The position numbers and the translations under genes were made by a program. A stretch of 11,548 nt of DNA from Prochlorothrix sp035285005 (GTDB lineage: Bacteria > Cyanobacteriota > Cyanobacteriia > Prochlorotrichales > Prochlorotrichaceae), in NCBI GenBank assembly GCA_035285005.1, contig JAYKIB010000106.1, positions 1 to 11,548 of the forward strand, read 5' to 3'. Position 1 is the stretch's first letter. The number at the start of each line of letters is the position of its first letter. The notes below the pieces were generated by a model that saw only the letters and a list, made by a program, of their open reading frames with translations, was not told the DNA's origin and did no database searches. This document shows positions 6,245-11,548 of the stretch, in pieces.

Positions 6245-6343
6245 GGGCACCTCGATTCATTCAAATTTTTACCGGAGTGTCTACGGCAGAATCAGGGTTG
6301 TGGTGGGCGGCGAAGCCGCCCACCACACATCATTGAGGTGCCC
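6245..6343 (+). repeat. Palindromic dispersed element, best full copy (99 bp)
   Basis: Left end GGGCACCTCGATTCATTC and right end CATCATTGAGGTGCCC are inverted repeats. Between them lie the left arm (AAATTTTTACCGGAGTG, then GCAGAATCAGGGTTG) and a perfect 12-bp hairpin, 6300-6311 against 6315-6326, with loop GAA. The element begins 37 bases upstream of the serS GTG, so it occupies the serS promoter region. Confidence 0.88.
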
Positions 6344-6399
6344 ATCAAAAGCTTCTCCCAACATACCACCGCTATGGGATCACAGCAGTCGGGCCCTAG

Positions 6400-6477
6400 G
6401 GATCAGAACACCACTTGGGTTGGGCGGCGGAGCCGCCCAACCCAATTAACTGTGCGCAAAACTAATCGAGGTGCCCC
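6400..6477 (+). repeat. Palindromic dispersed element, right-half copy with 14-bp hairpin
   Basis: TTGGGTTGGGCGGC (6415-6428) pairs perfectly with 6432-6445 around a GGA loop. The right end CTAATCGAGGTGCCC follows at 6462-6476. The left end and most of the left arm are missing or decayed. The stem sequence differs from the 6300 copy (TTGGG in place of GTGGT), but each stem is internally compensated. Confidence 0.75.
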
Positions 6478-6496
6478 ATGGGTTGGATCCAGGAGA

Positions 6497-6524
6497 GGTG
6501 CATTGGGCGAAGCCATCACGCACC
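6497..6524. repeat. Imperfect hairpin GGTGC/GCACC
   Basis: GGTGC (6497-6501) and GCACC (6520-6524) enclose an imperfect inner stem GGC/GCC with loop GAA. It resembles the GGTGCGTTGGGC-type palindromes common between cyanobacterial genes and is a different family from its neighbours. Confidence 0.5.
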
Positions 6525-6544
6525 GCAGCCCCTCATTGACTGAC

Positions 6545-6648
6545 GGGCACCTCGAAAAATTCCAATTTTTGCCCAGTGGCCTACGCAAGAATCAGGGTTG
6601 TGGGGGGCTTCGACTCCGCTCAGTCCCCCACAATTAAGCGAGGTACCC
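6545..6648 (+). repeat. Palindromic dispersed element, full copy (104 bp)
   Basis: Left end GGGCACCTCG and right end GCGAGGTACCC are inverted, with the left arm GCCTACGCAAGAATCAGGG well conserved. The hairpin has a TTGTGGGGG stem pairing with CCCCCACAA and a longer loop (about TTCGACTCCGCTCA). Flanks TGAC and TGAT directly next to the two ends may be a decayed target duplication. Confidence 0.85.
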
Positions 6649-6683
6649 TGATAAAAGTTGGGTCAAATCCAGGCACAGAGGGC

Positions 6684-6702
6684 GGGTCAGGAAACCTGAC
6701 CC
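6684..6702. other. Perfect 8-bp hairpin GGGTCAGG/CCTGACCC
   Basis: The stem 6684-6691 pairs with 6695-6702 around AAA. On the minus strand it would form about 125 bases after the cyclase stop codon. It could belong to a transcript end; no T-run follows. Confidence 0.5.
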
Positions 6703-6725
6703 CTAGGATCCCAAACCTCGGCTAG

Positions 6726-6744
6726 GGGCGCGGTTTTCGCGCCC
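6726..6744 (-). terminator. GC-rich hairpin downstream of the cyclase gene
   Basis: GGGCGCG (6726-6732) pairs with CGCGCCC (6738-6744) around GTTTT. It lies 84 bases past the cyclase stop on the minus strand. Position and GC content suit transcript termination or stabilisation, but no U-tract follows. Confidence 0.4.
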
Positions 6745-6827
6745 AAGGCAGAATTTTCTGTCAGGCGACCCGCCGCAGCCCTAGCGATCGACCGCCGGAC
6801 CAGCCCTAGGCAAACGTGCAATGCCCC

Positions 6828-8867
6828 CTAACTCTCCCGCTTGCCCATGAGCCAGTAGGTGGTCATTTCACCGCAGCCCTTAATCTCCACCTGACCCCGC
6901 TCTTCAAACACATAGGACTCCTTGAGGAGGTCGTAGGTGCTCGCCGTGACCTGAATCTGGCCCGCTTCCCCGTGGGATTCCATGCGAGCGGCGACATTAA
7001 CCGCATCCCCCCAAAGATCGTAGATAAACTTCTTCTGACCAATGACCCCCGCCAACACGGGACCGCTATTGATGCCAATGCGCACCTGAATTTGGTGCCC
7101 CCCATCGATGTGAAAGTCAGACATATACTCACGAATAGCCAGGGCCATGTTCGCGATCGCGGCGGCATGGTTCGGGGTGGGTTCGGGGAGTCCCCCCGCC
7201 ACCATATAGGCATCCCCGATCGTCTTAATCTTTTCGAGCCCGTATTCCTCAGTAAAGCGATCGAAGGCGGAGAAAACCTGATTGAGCGCATTAACCAACT
7301 GTCTTGCATCCAATTGCTTGGCTAAATTCGTAAATCCCACGAGATCCGCAAAGAGAATGGTTGCTTGAGGGAAAAACTCAGCAGGAACCTCCTCTGACTC
7401 CTTCAGTTGTCGCACCAATTTTTTCGGCAGAATATTCAGTAAAAGCCGTTCAGACCGCTCCTGCTCCGCACTGAGCTGGGACGTGCGCTCCCGTACCCGT
7501 TCCTCCAGTTCTAGGAATGAAGCCTCAATTTGGTCCGCCATACTATTAAAAGACCCCGCCAGGAGATCCACCTCACGAATAACACTGGGTTGCCCCCGTT
7601 GACTGAAGTCACCCGTAGCCAGGGCACTGGAAATCCGCGACAGATCATCAATGGGCTGGGTGATGAGACGGGCGGTTAAAAAGCAGCTTCCCACGACGGT
7701 CAGGAGCGTTAAGCCGCAGAGCATGAGTGTGAGCCGGCGATTCTCATTAATCTGGCCCATAAAGTCTGATTCTGGGATGACAACCACCACGAGCCAATCC
7801 AGACCAAACTCATCCTGAAACGGGGAGACCTGGAGATATTGGCGATTACCATCATTGTCCACAAAGTCCAGCTGTTGGACGCTATTAATCGTACTAAAAT
7901 CACCAAAGTTCTCCAGAAGAAACTGGGAACTGGCATAAATAATGTCGCTTTGGCTCTCGGGCGCGAGAATACGACGGAAAGAAACGCCAATATTCGATTC
8001 TTCGGCTGGCATTTGTTCACGATCGTCCGAATCCCCCTGTCTTCCCCGGCCAAATTGATCGAGTTCTAGGAGTTGAACTTCCTTCAGGGACGAGGCAACG
8101 AGATAGCCCGATCGTTCAATAATATAGGCCTGACCGTTTTTGAGTTCCTGTAAAGACTGGAGAAATTGACCAATTTGCTCTAAGCCAAGCTGAGCTGTGA
8201 CAATTCCCGCAAATTCCCCAGCCTTGTTGTAGTAGGGCTGGGATGCTTTAATTTCTAAAATTGGATAAATGACATTAACGTAGATATCACTCCAGGAGGC
8301 GGTTTGGCTGTCTGCGGCAACCCGATAAAAGGGGCGAATCCGCACGTCATAATCCAGCACCTGGGTTCGGACTCGACCCCATTCCTCTAAACTCGGGTTC
8401 CAGTCTGGGCTGAGGCGATGGTAGCTGAGGGTACCGCCACCGCGCTGGGGCTGAAAAGCAATTTCCAGATGACGCTCATTGGCGAGACGGTTAATCCAAC
8501 CGACACGCAAATATTGCCCTTCAATGCTCGCAAAACCCGCATAGCCCACCACATTTTCGACGATCGCCTGCTGCCAGAGGTATGTTTTAGCCTCGTCGGG
8601 CTTTTCCCAATCCATGAGCCCCCGTTCATAGGCATAGATATTGGTTTGGTTGACCCGGTGGGGGGCTGCAACGTAGGCACTGACTTGATCGAGCACATGC
8701 TCTGTCAGTTCCGATCGCAATTGGCTGGCCAAATCGTTAACGGCAGCGATACCACTGCGCAGGGAGAGCCAGCCCACCAGACCCACAGCCCCCGTAATCT
8801 GCAATAGAAAGGGGACAAAGAGGGTGGTGCGGAGCCGAATCTTGCGGTTGATGAACAGAGGAACCAT
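6828..8867 (-). CDS. Membrane-bound class III adenylate cyclase with extracytoplasmic sensory domain
   Basis: The 679-residue product makes cAMP from ATP. Order: membrane segment at about 16-36 (LFVPFLLQITGAVGLVGWL); an extracytoplasmic sensory region at about 41-374 of dCache/CHASE type; second membrane segment about 378-399; HAMP linker about 400-452; a helical lead with LLLNILP (475-481); and a catalytic domain about 500-676. Catalytic residues are present. Metal aspartates lie in FADLVGFT (Asp508) and KTIGDAYM (Asp552). Lys546 in EKIKTIGD and Asp617 in YDLWGDAVNVAARM are the adenine-selecting pair, so ATP rather than GTP is the expected substrate. Asn624 and Arg628 complete the transition-state set. 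Because one chain has both halves of the site, it should act as a homodimer. I chose the ATG at 8867; a TTG at 8939 would add a Pro/Cys-rich 24-residue tail. No strong ribosome binding site is seen. The ligand is unknown. Confidence 0.93.
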   Translation of the reverse strand: MVPLFINRKIRLRTTLFVPFLLQITGAVGLVGWLSLRSGIAAVNDLASQLRSELTEHVLDQVSAYVAAPHRVNQTNIYAYERGLMDWEKPDEAKTYLWQQAIVENVVGYAGFASIEGQYLRVGWINRLANERHLEIAFQPQRGGGTLSYHRLSPDWNPSLEEWGRVRTQVLDYDVRIRPFYRVAADSQTASWSDIYVNVIYPILEIKASQPYYNKAGEFAGIVTAQLGLEQIGQFLQSLQELKNGQAYIIERSGYLVASSLKEVQLLELDQFGRGRQGDSDDREQMPAEESNIGVSFRRILAPESQSDIIYASSQFLLENFGDFSTINSVQQLDFVDNDGNRQYLQVSPFQDEFGLDWLVVVVIPESDFMGQINENRRLTLMLCGLTLLTVVGSCFLTARLITQPIDDLSRISSALATGDFSQRGQPSVIREVDLLAGSFNSMADQIEASFLELEERVRERTSQLSAEQERSERLLLNILPKKLVRQLKESEEVPAEFFPQATILFADLVGFTNLAKQLDARQLVNALNQVFSAFDRFTEEYGLEKIKTIGDAYMVAGGLPEPTPNHAAAIANMALAIREYMSDFHIDGGHQIQVRIGINSGPVLAGVIGQKKFIYDLWGDAVNVAARMESHGEAGQIQVTASTYDLLKESYVFEERGQVEIKGCGEMTTYWLMGKRES

Positions 8868-9010
8868 GGCGATCGAAGGGGGTAGACAAGGGGGCGGGAA
8901 CGGGCAAACGCGATCGTGTTGCTGGGGGACAAGACCCAATTCGGGCCTGACTTCAGACCTCCGTAACTATAGTTCTCGATCGCGGCTTCCCTAGCCGGAT
9001 CAACCGGGAC

Positions 9011-11416
9011 TCAATCCGTTACATTCCCCAAAGACCCAGGATCCCCCTCAGGAGTGCTGGGCAGGAGCGTGAGGGTCTGGCCAGCACTTGGGGGTGGGTC
9101 GGGGGACCAGGGCAGGGGAAACCAGTGACCGGCGAGCCAGGGCAGAACCAAATCGCTGTAGTGACGATGAAAGGGATGGCCCGACTGCCCCGGAGCATGG
9201 ACCCAGAGACTGCGATCCCAGTGGGCCGGGTTGAGTACCATTCGCATGGAAGGCAAGGTGTCGGCGCGGAGGGCTTCGGCGGCGGTTTCTTTGCGGGCAC
9301 CCCAGCCGATCGCGTTGACCAGTCCCGGTCCGCCCGGTGCTGGGTAGGGTCCACGGTTGAGAAGACGCTCCAGGGGAGCAATGCCGGACCGCCCAAGGGT
9401 GGTGTTGTCGAAGGTGAGGGTGTGAAGGTCGCCCCAGCGCCAGGTGTTGGGGTCTGGCCCCAGCAGATCCTGCACCGTGGCGATCGCCGTGGTAAAAGCC
9501 TGGGCGAGGGCCTGGTCCCGGTCTTCGGTGGCGGGGGTGCGCACATCGTCCCACCAGGGATTTTGGGGTTGGGTCAACAACGATCGCACCACGGCAAACC
9601 AATCGCTGTCCCCGTCGGGCCAGTAGGGCTGGGGCAGTTCGTCCCGGAACACCAGGGCCAGCAGTTCAAACCAAAAGGTCTCGAACAGTGCGGCTTCGGG
9701 GCTCTCGGCGGTTTGCTGGCAGTCCCAGCGGGCCAGTTGCGGCTGGAGTTGCTGGGCTAGGGGATCCTCGAACTGGAGGGGCAGTAAGGCCGGGATCAAA
9801 TCCTGGGCGTTCAGGTTGAGCACATCCAGTTGGATCGCGCCGAGGCTCTCGGGGGTAAAGGGGGCGGACTGCTGGGCAAGGCGGTCACTGATGCGTTGGG
9901 CGCGGTAGCCGTAGGCGTAGTCGCCGGGGATAGGCAGGCGATCGGGGGTGGCGGGATCGGGATTGAGCACGGGTTCGTTTGCCGTGGCAATCCAGCCCCG
10001 ATCGGGATTAAACAGCCTGGGCAATTGGTCGAAGGGACGGTAGCCCTGCCAGTCATAGCGAGAATCCCAACCGGGCACCGGATCGCGACCGTCGAAGCCT
10101 TGACGCAGGGGCAGGTGACCGGGCATCTGGTAGCCAATATTGCCGTCAACATCCGTATAGACGAAGTTTTGCGCCGGAACATCGAAGTCTTCCAAAGCAG
10201 CACGAAATTCAGACCAGTTCTGGGCCAGATCCAGTCTCTGGATCGATCGCATCAGGTGGGATTCTTCCAGGGCGGTCCAGCGCAGGGCCAGGGCATAGAG
10301 GGGCATAGGTGTGTCCGCAGAGGGGTCCGCAGAGGGGGAGGATTCTCCGACGGCTTCCGGTGTGAGGCCGATCGCCTGGAGTCGGGGCTCCACATCCGAG
10401 AGTAGGGGGCCATGCACCGTCGATCGGATCTGTAGGACCACGGGATCTTGACCAGCAACGTCAATCTGCACCTGTTGTAGCTCTAAATCCACCCATTCCC
10501 CGTCTCGTTTGTACTGCGTGGGGTTGGCGGGGTTCAGCTTCTCAATGTAGAGATCCATCACGTCGGACCCCACATTGGTCACGCCCCAGGCAATCCGATC
10601 GTTGTGACCCACTACCACTCCCGGAATGCTGGGAAAGGTAACCCCGGTGACGTTGTAGGGACAGCGAGTGCTGACGGTTGTGCAATGGAGGCCGAGGCCA
10701 TACCAAATGGAGGGCAGTTGCACCCCCAGGTGGGGATCGTCGGCCAAGAGGGGAAGGCCGGTGTGGGTTCGATCGCCGGAAACTACCCAGCTATTGGATC
10801 CCAAGCTGGTGCTTTGGGGACTAATAAAGGTGCGGATCTGACGATCGATCTCCGTCAGGAATGGGAGTGGATCGAGCACCGTCGAGGCGGCTCGATCGAG
10901 GGGGCGGCTGGCAAGGGCTGGATTGGTGCTCCCGCGATTGGTGCTCCCGCGATTACCAATCGCGGGCTCGGCGGTTACTGGTTCGATAGTCGCGGGCTCG
11001 GCTGTGGGAGCATCCAGGATCGACCGGTTACCCATGATCCGATCGGCGGTTACGGGATCCGCAGTGACGGGATTGGCCAGTGCTAGCTCGGCAGTGAGAG
11101 GATCAACCGCTGGCGGATCAACCGCTGGCGGATCAACCACTGATCGATCGCTAGTATCGATCGGTGGGGCATCAGCGATCGACGGGTTAGCCATGGGAGT
11201 TTGGTCCCCTAACTTCCCTAACTTCCCTAACTTCTCCAATTCCCCTAACTTCCCTAAATCCCATTCCCCCGACTCCCCCGGCTCCTCCCACTCCTCCGCA
11301 GACAAGATCGCCGGATGCTCCAGAATTGGAGGCGGAAACAGGTCATCCACCTGCTTCGCTGGCAGAATTTGCTGGAGAGCAAGGCGCATCCGCTCCACTC
11401 CCAGATTTTTGGACAA
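9011..11416 (-). CDS. Penicillin-acylase-family Ntn hydrolase, N-terminus missing
   Basis: The frame encodes up to 801 residues of the S45 family (penicillin G acylase, cephalosporin acylase, AHL acylase), whose precursor cleaves itself so that a serine becomes the N-terminus of the beta chain. That serine is Ser207 in LGSNSWVVSG. Further family marks are LLADDPHLG, GHNDRIAWGVTN, NFVYTDVDGNIGYQ with Asn417 as likely oxyanion residue, and ATANEPV. Residues 2-40 (SKNLGVERMRLALQQILP on) match the end of the alpha chain, but the signal peptide and roughly the first 150 alpha residues are absent. An in-frame TAA stands at 11441-11443, and the only start before this segment is a TTG at 11416 without a ribosome binding site. 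Residues about 45-182 are a low-complexity insert. Substrate is unknown; a cyanobacterial relative (AiiC) degrades acyl-homoserine lactones. It may be a broken gene, or interrupted with the 5' part beyond the window. Confidence 0.85.
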   Translation of the reverse strand: MSKNLGVERMRLALQQILPAKQVDDLFPPPILEHPAILSAEEWEEPGESGEWDLGKLGELEKLGKLGKLGDQTPMANPSIADAPPIDTSDRSVVDPPAVDPPAVDPLTAELALANPVTADPVTADRIMGNRSILDAPTAEPATIEPVTAEPAIGNRGSTNRGSTNPALASRPLDRAASTVLDPLPFLTEIDRQIRTFISPQSTSLGSNSWVVSGDRTHTGLPLLADDPHLGVQLPSIWYGLGLHCTTVSTRCPYNVTGVTFPSIPGVVVGHNDRIAWGVTNVGSDVMDLYIEKLNPANPTQYKRDGEWVDLELQQVQIDVAGQDPVVLQIRSTVHGPLLSDVEPRLQAIGLTPEAVGESSPSADPSADTPMPLYALALRWTALEESHLMRSIQRLDLAQNWSEFRAALEDFDVPAQNFVYTDVDGNIGYQMPGHLPLRQGFDGRDPVPGWDSRYDWQGYRPFDQLPRLFNPDRGWIATANEPVLNPDPATPDRLPIPGDYAYGYRAQRISDRLAQQSAPFTPESLGAIQLDVLNLNAQDLIPALLPLQFEDPLAQQLQPQLARWDCQQTAESPEAALFETFWFELLALVFRDELPQPYWPDGDSDWFAVVRSLLTQPQNPWWDDVRTPATEDRDQALAQAFTTAIATVQDLLGPDPNTWRWGDLHTLTFDNTTLGRSGIAPLERLLNRGPYPAPGGPGLVNAIGWGARKETAAEALRADTLPSMRMVLNPAHWDRSLWVHAPGQSGHPFHRHYSDLVLPWLAGHWFPLPWSPDPPPSAGQTLTLLPSTPEGDPGSLGNVTD
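10921..11139 (-). repeat. 15-bp tandem duplications inside the acylase gene
   Basis: GATTGGTGCTCCCGC occurs twice in tandem at 10921-10950, encoding NRGST repeats. GATCAACCGCTGGCG occurs twice at 11101-11130 with a partial third copy, encoding PPAVD repeats. The DNA between encodes further VTADP- and TAEPA-like units. All are multiples of three, so the frame is kept. Confidence 0.82.
11206..11259 (-). repeat. 9-nt tandem array encoding KLG repeats
   Basis: Six 9-nt units (CCCCTAACT, TCCCTAACT and variants, plus strand) encode repeated Lys/Glu-Leu-Gly triplets in the acylase. G-rich arrays of this kind are familiar as short tandem repeats in cyanobacterial intergenic DNA; here the array lies in an open coding frame. 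Confidence 0.8.
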
Positions 11417-11470
11417 ATCATAGGGAGCATCCCACTTTTGTTAAAACCCCCTAGAAACCCCCTACAGCAA

Positions 11471-11548
11471 TGGCCCTCACCCTAAATCCCTCTCCCAGAA
11501 CGGGAGAGGGACTTTAAGAAGTCTCACTCCCCTTCTCCCGGCTTGGGA
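11471..11548. repeat. Intergenic repeat of the CCCTCACCCTAAATCCCTCTCCC type, running off the window
   Basis: The sequence contains a hairpin CCCTCTCCC (11488-11496) against GGGAGAGGG (11502-11510), followed by CTCCCCTTCTCCC, a pattern I recall as a widespread cyanobacterial intergenic repeat. It lies directly upstream of the broken 5' end of the acylase frame. The left boundary may extend to about 11423, since GGGAGCATCCCACTTTTG at that point also looks repeat-like. Confidence 0.75.

Noticed and set aside
6208..6250. Longer SerS N-terminus from the ATG at 6250
   Set aside because: The 14 extra residues derive partly from the repeat end and an A-rich spacer; SerS proteins normally begin at the LDLKQIRE segment, which follows directly from the GTG.
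260..6648. CRISPR-like array
   Set aside because: The repeats are unevenly spaced, vary in orientation and length, and contain their own palindromes with inverted ends; there are no regular spacers.
9125..9760. 211-codon plus-strand frame inside the acylase
   Set aside because: It is antisense to well-matched acylase sequence, and its product is Gly-rich without motifs.

Overview
The window looks cyanobacterial. CGATCG and GATCG words are very common. Four full HIP1 octamers (GCGATCGC) lie at 1517, 6073, 7153 and 9480. Two genes resemble conserved hypothetical proteins known mainly from cyanobacteria, and the SerS, urease and CHASE/Cache-type cyclase sequences have a cyanobacterial flavour. 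The dense dispersed palindromes suggest a repeat-rich filamentous lineage (Prochlorothrix, Limnothrix or Pseudanabaena-like), but that placement is a guess.

Layout. 1-208 (-): N-terminus of a parvulin-type peptidylprolyl isomerase, running off the left edge. 209-669: no gene, holding two copies of a dispersed palindromic element (one unusually GC-rich) and a 10-nt tandem repeat. 670-1456 (-): urease subunits ureA then ureB, separated by 166 bases that hold a 16-nt tandem repeat and a small repeat copy; no ureC is present on the downstream side. 1457-1669: divergent intergenic region. 1670-4802 (+): a coiled-coil/single-membrane-span protein of unknown function, a Pro/Ala/Thr-rich protein with a conserved cyanobacterial C-terminal domain, and a WcaF-like hexapeptide acyltransferase. 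4928-6208 (-): serS, convergent with the acyltransferase and separated from it by one palindromic element. 6209-6827: 619 bases without a gene, packed with repeats and hairpins. 6828-8867 (-): membrane-bound class III adenylate cyclase with an extracytoplasmic sensory domain. 9011-11416 (-): penicillin-acylase-family Ntn hydrolase that lacks its normal N-terminus and carries a long low-complexity insert. 11471-11548: a second, unrelated intergenic repeat family.

The genes do not form one pathway: they are nitrogen assimilation (urease), translation (SerS), cAMP signalling, surface polysaccharide modification (acyltransferase) and amide hydrolysis (acylase). The strongest non-gene signal is a family of roughly 100-bp elements with inverted ends (GGGCACCTCGATT / AATCGAGGTGCCC), an asymmetric left arm and an internal GC-rich hairpin. 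At least seven whole or partial copies occur, often directly next to gene ends. A second notable signal is the loss of the acylase N-terminus exactly where a different repeat begins.
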